A stretch of DNA of 64,000 nucleotides. It comes from CAVWCQ01 sp963753545. Lineage in GTDB: Bacteria; Chloroflexota; Anaerolineae; Aggregatilineales; Aggregatilineaceae. The notes under the pieces were generated by a model. The model made no database searches and was not told the DNA's origin. It saw only the letters and a program-made list of their open reading frames with translations. Shown here piece by piece: positions 16,674-25,590 of this stretch; position 1 is the stretch's first letter; each line of letters opens with the position of its first letter. Both the position numbers and the translations under genes were made by a program. The stretch covers positions 620,001 to 684,000 of the forward strand of contig CAVWCQ010000008.1 in assembly GCA_963753545.1 (NCBI GenBank), written 5' to 3'.

Positions 16674-19337
16674 TCATCGCACCGTGACTCGATTGCTGAT
16701 CGTCACGCCGTCGCCTGCTGGCTCACCGTCGATGGTCACCGGAACGCGCTGCCCGGTAATTGAATCGTAGAGGCCGATCCGCACCTGAACCGGGCCGGGC
16801 GCTGCATCTACTGGGGTGCGCAGATCCCAAAAATCATAGATCGCCTCGCCGGGTCGCCAATAGAGCGTCGGGTACTGCCCCAGCATAGGCACGCCATCCC
16901 ATTGGACCGTTCCACCGCTCTCTGTGCGTACGAGATTTCCCTCAGAATCCAGGATATGGATGTACACGCTGTAACTCACGGGCGGTGGGGCCGTCTCGGT
17001 GGGCTGCCAGTAGAGGATCATCGGCACACGCTCCCCGCGATACCAATCGAGCGATACCATGTCAAACCCCAGCAGCCGGGCAAATCCGCCAAAAACGGTT
17101 TCGCCGGGCATGGTTCCGCCGGGTCTTAGCGGCGTCGTGCGCGCCTCCGGGTGGATGGTAAACATCACATAGCGGAAGATGCCATCGTCATAGACAGGAG
17201 CGCCCGAAAGATTCAAGGCAATTGGCTGCATAACCGTCGGCCAGAGCGTGCCGCCAGGGCCATTGATACCGAGGCGATAATACGTCTCCCCGACGTTCAT
17301 ATCCGCCTTAAGTGAATTGGGATATTCCCCCGCTTCCAGCCACAGGAAGTCCAGCACCGATCCGCCGACGATAATATCTACCCCGTCCAGGTCTTCCACC
17401 TTCGTTGGCAGATCTTTTGGATCGCGCGGGACGCGAACATCCCATGTGGGAAAGAAAAACGGCAGCCGGTCCTCGCCGGGGGCCATCACGACGGGTTGTC
17501 CGTGCGCCGCCGCATAGTCTTCGAGGTGGTGAACCACAACCATCAGCGCCGGATTGCCCGCATCGTACTTGGCACGGTCATCCTTCAGTCCGCCTTGCCG
17601 CCAGTGCTTGACGGTAAATTCCGAAGCGGCTCCGACCGCCATCGCAAAGAACATCACCGTGAGCGCGCCGCCGATCCACTTGCCGAGAGGCCGGGAGACC
17701 AGCCAGGGCCACAGCCACCAGTCCACAATCGCCGCGATGACCGCCGCCAGCATGGGCACAATAGGGAAACTGAGGCGGTAATGATAAGAAAAATAGAGAA
17801 ACCAGACCACGCCATAGGGAAGCAGCAGCGCTGTCAGCAGCAGGGTCGTCTCGCGCCGGGGGTTGGACCAACTTCGCCACGCCCCGCGCACGGGCAGCAC
17901 CAACAGCGCAACGCCCAGCACAATCATCCCCACTTCGATTCCGCTCAGCCGCCGCGCCGCTGTGATGTCGCCGCGCACCCACTTCCACAAGGCAGTTGAA
18001 TCACCCAACCGATCCGGCAGCGCCGTTGGCAGTGTCCCCACCAGCAGCAGGATGATCGCCAGGATGGGCAGGCCGAGACGAACCACTCTGCGCCGCGCTC
18101 GAAGCTGGATCGGGGGCCGCACCAGCAGCCAGCCCGCAACCAGTAAAGCGATCAACAGCGGCCAGCCAAGTTCCTGCCCGGATCGCTGGGCGAAATCATG
18201 CCAGTAGCCTGCCGGAAAGACGAGCGGATCGTGATGGAGCAGCAGATTGCGAACGTACCACATGCCGCCCAGCGGCGCGGCAGTCAGACCCGTGATCAGC
18301 GCCAGTTTCAGCTTAGACCAGACCAACGGCACCCAGAAGCGTGATAGAATGCCCCGCTCCAAAAGCAGGAAGATACGCGGCTTGGGGCCAAAAACAGGCA
18401 GCCGGAACAGCATGAGGAAGCTCCAGCCCACGATGGCCAGAATCACCCCTATCGCAAACGCGCCCGCCGTCGGTTTGGTCCACAGCGCGCCAGAGAACAG
18501 CACCCCGCTCAGCGCGGCAGACCGGACGCGCTCGGTGCGCCACGCGTCGATGAAGAAAGCTGCCGCCCCGGTCATATAGAGCGTCAGGGGGATTTCCAGG
18601 TCGCCCGCCCCGGCCCACGCCTGCACGTGCGGGTAAAACGCCCAGATCGCCGCCGTCAGCAGCCCGATGCGCCGCGATCCATAAGCCAGCCGCCCCAGCA
18701 CGTAGGCCATCAGCGCCGCCGTCAGATTGAACCAGGGAATGACAACTCGCGCCGCGTGATCATTAATGCCGCCCCATGCCTGCTGCATATAGGTGTAACT
18801 GAGCGGCAGCATCTGCGGGTAGTAGCCCATATCCGTGGGGATTTTGTCGTGCAGCACAAAAATCTTGGCGTTGTAGCCGTAGACCCACAGTGGATCGTAG
18901 GCAATGAATGGCCAATAAGCGGACACGACCACGTTGATCAGGATCAGCAGGGCGATGCCCCCTGCGATCATCCATTCAAAGCGGGCCAGCGGCAGATCAA
19001 TCGGTGGCGGCGGAACAATCCCCGGGCGAGGACGGCGCGGTCCAACTTCAACGCGGGGTGGTACGCGGCGGCGCAGAGCCAGGACTGCCCCAACCCCCGC
19101 CACAATCAGGCTGCCGATCATGGTCCCGGTCAGGGTCAGACGCCCGGCTGTTCCCAGGACAAACATCACCGACGTGAGGCCGAGTGGTCCTAGCGCCATC
19201 CCGACAGCGAGCACGGTGATCCGGCTGGACCACAGGCCGCGGGGCAGCAGGACCAGCGCCCAGGGCACGCCCACCCCAATAAACATCCATGCCGCGAACG
19301 GCAGCAGTTCAACGGTCGGTCTGAACCAATCAGCCAT
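16674..19337 (-). CDS. Large GT39-like membrane glycosyltransferase with C-terminal beta domain
   Basis: An 887-residue integral membrane protein, third gene of an overlapping trio. About twelve helices occupy residues 10-570. The first long outer loop has YWPFIAYDPLWVYGYNAKIF, where the acidic active-site position is held by a single Asp, and then YYPQMLPLSYTYMQ, as in other Chloroflexota GT-C proteins. Residues about 690-887 form an extracytoplasmic beta-sandwich (GGFARLLGFDMVSLDWYRGE, PTLYWRPGEAIYDFWDL) also seen at the end of the 8669-10822 protein. The ATG at 19337 overlaps the stop of the gene before it by 8 bases, so translation is probably coupled. Acceptor and sugar are unknown. Confidence 0.8.
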   Translation of the reverse strand: MADWFRPTVELLPFAAWMFIGVGVPWALVLLPRGLWSSRITVLAVGMALGPLGLTSVMFVLGTAGRLTLTGTMIGSLIVAGVGAVLALRRRVPPRVEVGPRRPRPGIVPPPPIDLPLARFEWMIAGGIALLILINVVVSAYWPFIAYDPLWVYGYNAKIFVLHDKIPTDMGYYPQMLPLSYTYMQQAWGGINDHAARVVIPWFNLTAALMAYVLGRLAYGSRRIGLLTAAIWAFYPHVQAWAGAGDLEIPLTLYMTGAAAFFIDAWRTERVRSAALSGVLFSGALWTKPTAGAFAIGVILAIVGWSFLMLFRLPVFGPKPRIFLLLERGILSRFWVPLVWSKLKLALITGLTAAPLGGMWYVRNLLLHHDPLVFPAGYWHDFAQRSGQELGWPLLIALLVAGWLLVRPPIQLRARRRVVRLGLPILAIILLLVGTLPTALPDRLGDSTALWKWVRGDITAARRLSGIEVGMIVLGVALLVLPVRGAWRSWSNPRRETTLLLTALLLPYGVVWFLYFSYHYRLSFPIVPMLAAVIAAIVDWWLWPWLVSRPLGKWIGGALTVMFFAMAVGAASEFTVKHWRQGGLKDDRAKYDAGNPALMVVVHHLEDYAAAHGQPVVMAPGEDRLPFFFPTWDVRVPRDPKDLPTKVEDLDGVDIIVGGSVLDFLWLEAGEYPNSLKADMNVGETYYRLGINGPGGTLWPTVMQPIALNLSGAPVYDDGIFRYVMFTIHPEARTTPLRPGGTMPGETVFGGFARLLGFDMVSLDWYRGERVPMILYWQPTETAPPPVSYSVYIHILDSEGNLVRTESGGTVQWDGVPMLGQYPTLYWRPGEAIYDFWDLRTPVDAAPGPVQVRIGLYDSITGQRVPVTIDGEPAGDGVTISNRVTVR

Positions 19338-21064
19338 GATATGTCACCCGGTACACCTGAAAACCGCTGATATTCTGGATCAGTTCCACATCTCCCGGCT
19401 GCACATCAGGCGGCAGTACATTGCCCGGCGACTGGACAATATAGTGGAAGCGCGGCAGATTGTCCCGAGATGCCAGACTGCCCACGACGCAGGTTCCCCG
19501 GTTGACATGCAGCGGCAAAAAATACGTATCGGTCAGGATCGTTCCTTCTGATGGGATGCTGTTTAAATAGCGGGCCACGTTATAGACCTGTCCCAGCCTG
19601 ACCTGATGCCGCTCGGCATCATTCATCAGGGGATGGCGCAGCAGATCGCCTTTAAACATGACGGCCTTCCGCATAGCGGGCAGGGCCAGCAGCACCAGCA
19701 GGATCGCCAGCGACACACGCAGCAGCAGGGCGGGGCGGCGCTCTCCCCAGATCAAATGGATACCCCAGTCCAGGAAGCGGCCTGTCATCACACAGATCGA
19801 GCGGCAGAACAGTCAGCAGGAATCGGACCTCGTAAGAGGCCATCCACCACCACGCCGCCGCAAATGGCAGCACAAAAATCCACAGGAGGAGGTTCTCATC
19901 ACGCCCGCGTGCTCCGTCACGCGCGCGCACCACCGCGAATATGGCCCACAACAAGCCAATCGTCAGCAGCGGCCCAATCACAGAAAACTGGTCGAGATTA
20001 CCGACAAGCGGAAACAGCGTGCGCACGCTGTGTACAGCCCGATCCGTCCAGGCCGTCTTGGGAACCAGCAGGCCGAATTCGATCCAGTTGCGCACGTACC
20101 AGGGACCGCCCGCCAGTGCCATGCTGCCAAGAGCCAGACCCCAGTGCCGCGCGCCGATCTGTTTGCGCCATGTCGCATAGAGCAGCCATGCCGGAACCGA
20201 CAAGACCAGAGTCAGCGTGCTGTTTTTAGTCCACATGGCAAACCCCACCATGAGACCCATCAATACCGCATCGCGCTTGCCCCTCGCCTGCGCCATCCGC
20301 CAGGCAAAGATCACCGCCATCGTGAAGAAAAACGCGGAGGGAACATCCGTATAGCCTGATGATCCCCAGCGCACAAAAGCCGGAGTCAGGGCCAGTAGGG
20401 TTGCCGCGAACAATCCAACTCGCCGGTTAAAGAGATTCCAGCCCAGCGAGACTGCCGCGCCCAGCGTCCCCAGGGCAAGGGCTGCCGGGAACAACCGCGC
20501 CAGATACTCGTTCATTTCGCCCGCCGCGAGATAGGCATAAACATAGCTTAACGGAATGAGCATTGGGTAGGCTTCATACAGCCCTTCCCCCTTGGGCAGA
20601 TCACGCGTCTGGTAAATGCCCCGGGCCTGCATCGCATAAATCGACACGGCGTCGTCATCACCAAACGGCCAGTACAGGGCATTAAACAGGATCAGCCCCG
20701 CCATGACCAGCACCAGGATCGCCATCAGCGCCAGCAGCGGATGATCCCGCATGGCTCCAACCGCCCGTGACAGCAGCGCGCGCGGCGGCACTGTCTGGCG
20801 AAGCGTACCCGCACGCATCATCCACCCACTGCCCAGGCTGAAAGCAACCAGGACCCCGGCCAATACCCAGGCCAGCATCAGTTTGTCGATCAGTGCCAGC
20901 AGCATCATACCTACCGTCAACCCACCGAGGCTGAGGGCAAGAGTTGTCAGCAGAACCAGCAGCCAATTGCGCCGGTCGCGGGGGAGCAGAATGAGCGCCC
21001 AAGGATAAGCAAAGACCAGGGCAACCGCGGCGGCGATTAAATCAAATGGGCTAAACAGCAGCAT
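19330..21064 (-). CDS. GT39-like membrane glycosyltransferase, frameshifted
   Basis: Second gene of the trio. The first segment (to about 19790) starts MLLFSPFDLIAAAVAL and has the outer-loop motif YWPFGDDDAVSIYAMQARGIY, split here as WPFGDDDAVSIYA and MQARGIY, with the acidic residues of GT-C active sites, followed by YEAYPMLIPLSYVYAYL. The reading frame then changes near 19790-19800: the following segment (19330-19791) continues with membrane helices and an outer domain ending QVYRVTYHG. Joined length is about 577 residues. The start overlaps the stop of the upstream gene by 14 bases and the stop overlaps the next start by 8, so the three genes form one operon. Confidence 0.8.
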
Positions 21065-22403
21065 GAGCGCCTCGTTTCCAGGCCAGCGCCAGAATCCGCC
21101 ACGCGCCGATCCCGGCGATGACGGACAGTGGGGCCTGCATGGGCAGATAATAACGCTGCCATTCTAACGGAATGATCAGCAGCAGCCCAATGGCAGTCAC
21201 GACTAACCAGAACAGCACCACCCAGGCGGCAGGCTCGCGGAAGCGCGCGGCGAGATCGACCAGTCCAAACGAAAACAGCGCCACGATCAGGATGCCCCAG
21301 CCCAGGATCGCGTCCTCTCGGGAGAGCAGCCCGATCCGGTGGAGCAGGCTGCCATCGCGCCCGGCGAACCCGGACTTCTCATAAGCGCGGATCTGGTTGT
21401 CAATATAGTCGCACCAGCAGTTCACTTCGAAATACTGTGGCGCGGCAAAAAAGGCCTGGTTGAACAGCGCCTGAACCCGTTCGCCGGGGCCGTCGTAGCC
21501 GCCATAAAAAGCAACCTGCCCGTCGAGCAGCCTGTTTCGTGCCTCCCAGACGCGATCCGGCATGTTGATTGGATCGGACCACCATGTTGGATTAAGCGCC
21601 AGGAACGTGAGCAAGGCCAGCATCCCCGCGATGCCTGCACAGGCGAGATTGCGCAAAAAACGCTCTATAAGGTGTGGGTCATGAATCAACAGCGGTTCCA
21701 ATACCACCGCGAGAAATGCCGCCGCAAGGGTCATGCCCGCGTTGTGCTTGCTCGCCATAGCGAATCCCGCCGCCACACCAAGCGCCAGAACCCATGCCAG
21801 TTTGTTCCGCTTCCGCACCGCCATGATCGCCAGCAGTATCACCAGCACGGAGAAGAACATGAGGGAGCCTTCCATCATTGCCCGCCGCCCATTGAGCAGC
21901 ACAGCAGGGTTCATGGCATAGAGGAAGCTCGCCACCCACGCCGCCGGACGGTTCGCTACCAGCCTTGTGATCGCATAAATGAGCAGCACCGTCAGTGCCG
22001 TGAACACAGCCGAGGGCCAGCGGGAAACGCGCAGCAGACGGTCGGAAGGTATGTGGCCCAGCGCCTTATTCTGGTCCAGGGTCCATTCCCACACCCACTG
22101 CTCGTTGATATCCTGCACGGTCATCCCGGCCATGTCCCAGGCGAAACCAATCGTGTATTTGGCGACCGTCCCATTGAGAATGCGCAGTTCCTGCATTGCC
22201 GCGTCATAGGGCGGATCGTGATATTCGACCGCGTCGATATCGCGTGTCTGGATGGCATAATAATAATCGCGGCTCATGTAAATCAGGGTGGATTCATCCC
22301 CGTGAAATGGAACCTTGCTCGCTCCGGCGATCACATAGAGGACCAACCCTGCCAGCAGCAGCGCGTCGGGCAGCCAATGTGTAAAATGGCGACTTGCATT
22401 CAA
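21051..22403 (-). CDS. GT39-like membrane glycosyltransferase
   Basis: First gene of the trio; about 450 residues with some eleven membrane helices. The active-site loop VPFHGDESTLIYMSRDYYY sits after the first helix; AMNPAVLLNGRRAMMEGSL and FAMASKHNAGMTLAAAF are shared with the broken gene at 7712-8739, of which it is the close relative. GT-C enzymes of this family move a sugar from a polyprenyl-phosphate carrier to lipid or protein. A TTG at 22403 preceded by GGGGAG at 8 bases is the best start; a TTG 21 bases upstream overlaps the T run of the terminator of the gene before. Confidence 0.85.
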   Translation of the reverse strand: MNASRHFTHWLPDALLLAGLVLYVIAGASKVPFHGDESTLIYMSRDYYYAIQTRDIDAVEYHDPPYDAAMQELRILNGTVAKYTIGFAWDMAGMTVQDINEQWVWEWTLDQNKALGHIPSDRLLRVSRWPSAVFTALTVLLIYAITRLVANRPAAWVASFLYAMNPAVLLNGRRAMMEGSLMFFSVLVILLAIMAVRKRNKLAWVLALGVAAGFAMASKHNAGMTLAAAFLAVVLEPLLIHDPHLIERFLRNLACAGIAGMLALLTFLALNPTWWSDPINMPDRVWEARNRLLDGQVAFYGGYDGPGERVQALFNQAFFAAPQYFEVNCWCDYIDNQIRAYEKSGFAGRDGSLLHRIGLLSREDAILGWGILIVALFSFGLVDLAARFREPAAWVVLFWLVVTAIGLLLIIPLEWQRYYLPMQAPLSVIAGIGAWRILALAWKRGAHAAV

Positions 22404-22430
22404 GATCGATGCTCCCCAGAGCAAAAAAAT

Positions 22431-22457
22431 GCCGCGCCAGGAAACCCCGGTGCGGCG
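22431..22457 (-). terminator. Terminator of the biotin carrier gene
   Basis: GCCGCACC / GGCGCGGC stem with one mismatch and a 10-base loop, followed on the minus strand by ATTTTTTT. It ends the biotin-carrier transcript just before the GT39-like trio. Confidence 0.8.
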
Positions 22458-22498
22458 CTATTATAACAGGTTGAGGAGAGTGTGTCCCCCCGCTTGGC

Positions 22499-22996
22499 CT
22501 ACGCTATCGTGACAAGCACTTTGTTCTGTTCCACGCTGTCGCCCGGCGCTACGCTGATGCGGTGTACGACACCATCACGCGGAGATTTCAGTTCGTTTTC
22601 CATCTTCATCGATTCCAGGATGGCAACCGTCTCACCCTTGGTTACCGTCTGCCCCTCGACGACCGGAATACGGGCAATCAGGCCCGGCATCGGGGCGCGA
22701 ATAACCACTTCACCAGACGAATTGCCAAAGGCCATAAACGCGCTTTCCAGGCGGCGGCTGCGCTCGTCGGTGACGCGCACTTCATAGAGATCACCCCCCA
22801 TTGAGATGTGATACTGGTCGTCGCGCTCCTCGACTACCGCCTCGAAGCTGAGATGATCGAGCAGCAGCGAATAGAGTTCGCCCTGGCGCAGCACGCGGAA
22901 GTCGATAGCCCGTTCCTCGCCATTGACCAGAATCCGCCCATCCTCGTTGATGTCGATGTCGTATGTGATGCCGCTGACTATCGTCTGGTATTTCAT
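22499..22996 (-). CDS. Biotin carboxyl carrier protein of acyl-CoA carboxylase
   Basis: Carries the biotin that shuttles CO2 between the biotin carboxylase and the carboxyltransferase. The 165-residue protein has an N-terminal region of about 85 residues (IVSGITYDIDINEDGRILVN) and a C-terminal biotinyl/lipoyl domain; the attachment lysine is in AILESMKMENELKSP. The N-terminal part is like that of propionyl-CoA or other acyl-CoA carboxylases rather than FabE-type AccB. ATG 22996 follows AAAGGG with good spacing; the extension upstream is not supported. Biotin carboxylase (25591-27102) and carboxyltransferase (30447-32008) are on the same strand but not adjacent. Confidence 0.9.
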   Translation of the reverse strand: MKYQTIVSGITYDIDINEDGRILVNGEERAIDFRVLRQGELYSLLLDHLSFEAVVEERDDQYHISMGGDLYEVRVTDERSRRLESAFMAFGNSSGEVVIRAPMPGLIARIPVVEGQTVTKGETVAILESMKMENELKSPRDGVVHRISVAPGDSVEQNKVLVTIA

Positions 22997-23021
22997 TCTC
23001 AATAACCCTTTGCCATTATTA

Positions 23022-23041
23022 GGCGGGTTTGTTAACCCGCC
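23022..23041. repeat. REP-like hairpin
   Basis: Perfect GGCGGGTT / AACCCGCC stem with a 4-base loop between the cyclophilin stop and the biotin-carrier start. No T run follows; may weaken read-through or protect mRNA ends. Confidence 0.45.
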
Positions 23042-23049
23042 CCACAAAA

Positions 23050-24384
23050 TTATTCGGCGTTGCCGCGGTCCAGCGCCACACCTATGGCGGGGATGAAGAT
23101 CGCGTTGCTGGGATCCGGACTTCCCATGATGCTCTCAGCGACACTCAACGCGTCGTCATCCGTCACTACTGTGCTATCGAGGACCATGTTCAGGGCCAGT
23201 AGATAGCGGCCCTGCGGCACTTCCAGACGGAAGGCCCTGGCGTTCTCACTGCACCAGCCCTCATCGCCTGCCGCGCGGGTGAAGAGGCGTCCGGCTCCAT
23301 CGGCGGTATCGGTGTAGGAGTCAAAGGCCCCCGTCGAAACCAGTTTGTCGGCGCGGTCATTGTCCGTGACCACACTCGCCGCATCGGCCCCGTAATCGGA
23401 TACCTGGAAATCCATCTCCCACAGCGGAAAATCGGCACTGCACTCGGCAGGCTTCAGAGAAATGGCGGCGGTTCCCGCAAAGTTCTTCTGGGCCAGATAA
23501 TCTGTCAGAAAGGCAACCAGTTCATCGCCACCCAACTGGCCCCACGCTTCGGCCTCTGCCTGAAGATCGTAGGTGTGCGAAGCTTCCTTATCCAGTTGCA
23601 GCGGAGGCAAAGCCGCCAGAATCTGCGAAACGACGTTGTTTTCCAGCATCGCCTGTAGATGATCCAGGCTCGGCGCGCCGTCGGGCGTCGCAGCAACGGT
23701 TGTTGGGTCTTCAACGATCACGACGGTTTGCAGCGTATCGCCCTCAAAATCAGGGCTCTGGCCCGGATCGCGGGCGAGCAGCAGTTCCGCCGCTTCCATG
23801 CCCTGGATGACGCGCCCGAAGATGTTGTAACTGCCGTCCAGCCAGCTTGTCGCCGCAAAGGTGATAAAGAACTGGCTGCCGTTGGTATCGGGGCCAGCAT
23901 TCGCCATTGCCATCACACCCGGCCCATCAAAACTCAGGCTGTTGTCGATCTCATTCGCGAATTCATAACCCGGATCTCCCGATCCCGTTCCGGTGGGATC
24001 GCCGCCCTGGGCCATAAAACCGGGCAGGACGCGGTGAAACGTCGTGTTATTGTAATAGTTATTCTGCGCCAGAAAGACAAAGTTATTGACTGTATTTGGC
24101 GATTCGTCTTCCAGTAGATCCACAAAGATCGGCCCTTTGACCGTGCAGAGAACCGCCGCGTAATCAACGCCATCCTTCAAGACCTGCTCGGCCTTGTCAA
24201 ACGTCCGCGTCTCTGGCTCTTGAATGTTCTCGGTAGCAGCGGCACAGATGTCTTCCGGCGTCTGACCTGACTGCTGAGGAAGGCCGCTGGCTGTAGAGGT
24301 TATTCCAGCCTGGACGGTCCCCGCCCCAAGCGCGCCTATCAACACGAGTGCCACGACCAATCCCAACCGACGATAAAAATGCAT
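23050..24384 (-). CDS. Secreted cyclophilin-type peptidyl-prolyl isomerase
   Basis: Catalyses cis-trans isomerisation of proline bonds; exported, as shown by the signal peptide LGLVVALVLIGALGAGTVQA. The cyclophilin domain (about 75-220) has IFVDLLEDESPNTVNNFVFL, the catalytic-arginine stretch TTFHRVLPGFMAQGGDPTG, GPDTNGSQFFITFA and FGRVIQGMEAAELL. After it a separate C-terminal part of about 210 residues (from DHLQAMLENNVVSQ) has no family I recognise; it is also beta-rich and holds two cysteines. The 444-residue length is far above a simple cyclophilin. Located between the antiporter and the biotin carrier. Confidence 0.9.
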   Translation of the reverse strand: MHFYRRLGLVVALVLIGALGAGTVQAGITSTASGLPQQSGQTPEDICAAATENIQEPETRTFDKAEQVLKDGVDYAAVLCTVKGPIFVDLLEDESPNTVNNFVFLAQNNYYNNTTFHRVLPGFMAQGGDPTGTGSGDPGYEFANEIDNSLSFDGPGVMAMANAGPDTNGSQFFITFAATSWLDGSYNIFGRVIQGMEAAELLLARDPGQSPDFEGDTLQTVVIVEDPTTVAATPDGAPSLDHLQAMLENNVVSQILAALPPLQLDKEASHTYDLQAEAEAWGQLGGDELVAFLTDYLAQKNFAGTAAISLKPAECSADFPLWEMDFQVSDYGADAASVVTDNDRADKLVSTGAFDSYTDTADGAGRLFTRAAGDEGWCSENARAFRLEVPQGRYLLALNMVLDSTVVTDDDALSVAESIMGSPDPSNAIFIPAIGVALDRGNAE

Positions 24385-24441
24385 GATGTTCTCCTTGCCT
24401 CGTTAGGTAAATTAAATCGTACGGCCCCCTGAAAGCGCGTC

Positions 24442-25542
24442 TTACTCGGGCAGCAGGAAGAATGCGAGGGCGATAATGAGATACACGCCCAGCAGCATAA
24501 CCCCTTCAAACCAGTTCGATTCGCCGTCCTGTGAAACCAGCGACGAGACATAGGACGCCGCTGCCAGCGCGATCACTTCGGGCATGGTGAAGGCCAGGAC
24601 CAGTTTATCATCAAACAGCAGGCTGATGAAGACCAGCACCGGGGCGACAAACAGGGCGATTTGCAGGCTGGAACCAATGGCAATGCTGATGCTCAGTTCC
24701 ATGCGGTTCTTCAGCGCAACCTGCACCGCGACCAGATGTTCCGCCACATTGCCGATGATCGGGACGATGATCACGCCGACAAACAGTTCGCTCCAGCCCA
24801 GCTTAGCAACCACTGGCTCAACGGTTTTGACCAGGAATTCGGACATGAAGACGATGCCGATGGTGGCAAAAGTCAGCACACCGAGCGCCATGCCCATCGA
24901 CCATTTCGGCTGGTGATGGGCGGCTGGGTCTACGACCACGCCCTCTTCGGTGTGGGTGCGCAGCGAGAAGAAAATATTGGCGGCATAGAGCGCGATCAGG
25001 ATCAGGGCAATGCCTTCGCTGAGAAGCTGCTCCGACTCCCTGGCGTTTTGCGTCACAAACGTCCGGTCAAACAGCGACGGGATCGCCAGGGCCATGAACG
25101 CCAGGATAACCAGCGTCGCGTTCATGCCTGCCGCCCGGCGATCAAAGACCTGGAGGCCATTTTTTAGCCCGCCCAGAAAAATCGCCAGGCCCATGACAAA
25201 GAGCAGGTTGCCCAAAATCGAGCCGATGATCGAGGCGCGGACCAGTTCGAGCAGCCCTTCACGCAGGGCGAAAATGGTGATGATCAGTTCCGCCGCGTTG
25301 CCCAGTGTTGCGTTGAGCAGCCCACCGATCTTTGGGCCGAGCCGAGCCGCGATTTCCTCAGTAGCCTGCCCGATCAGCCCAGCCAGGGGGATGATCGCCA
25401 GGGCAGACGTTACAAAAACGGCAACATCGCCGCCCCCCGACAGGCGCAGGAAGGCTGCTGCCACTCCAAAAACAAGCAGAATGTTCAGATTTAAAAAGCG
25501 CGAGAGAGGGTTACCCGGTCGTGCTGCTGTTGAAGCCGTCAT
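24442..25542 (-). CDS. Calcium/proton antiporter (CaxA family)
   Basis: Integral membrane exchanger that removes Ca2+ from the cytosol in exchange for protons. About 366 residues and eleven helices, with the two alpha-repeat motifs GNAAELIITIFAL (81-93) and GNVAEHLVAVQVAL (about 255-268), whose glutamates bind the ion, and ATEEIAARLGP between helices two and three. Length and layout match bacterial ChaA/CAX proteins. It lies 48 bases after the biotin-carboxylase gene on the same strand; no shared function is evident. Confidence 0.92.
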   Translation of the reverse strand: MTASTAARPGNPLSRFLNLNILLVFGVAAAFLRLSGGGDVAVFVTSALAIIPLAGLIGQATEEIAARLGPKIGGLLNATLGNAAELIITIFALREGLLELVRASIIGSILGNLLFVMGLAIFLGGLKNGLQVFDRRAAGMNATLVILAFMALAIPSLFDRTFVTQNARESEQLLSEGIALILIALYAANIFFSLRTHTEEGVVVDPAAHHQPKWSMGMALGVLTFATIGIVFMSEFLVKTVEPVVAKLGWSELFVGVIIVPIIGNVAEHLVAVQVALKNRMELSISIAIGSSLQIALFVAPVLVFISLLFDDKLVLAFTMPEVIALAAASYVSSLVSQDGESNWFEGVMLLGVYLIIALAFFLLPE

Positions 25543-25590
25543 AGATCTCCATTCCGTTCGTGGGGCGTCTCAACCTACGCCAGAACACAA

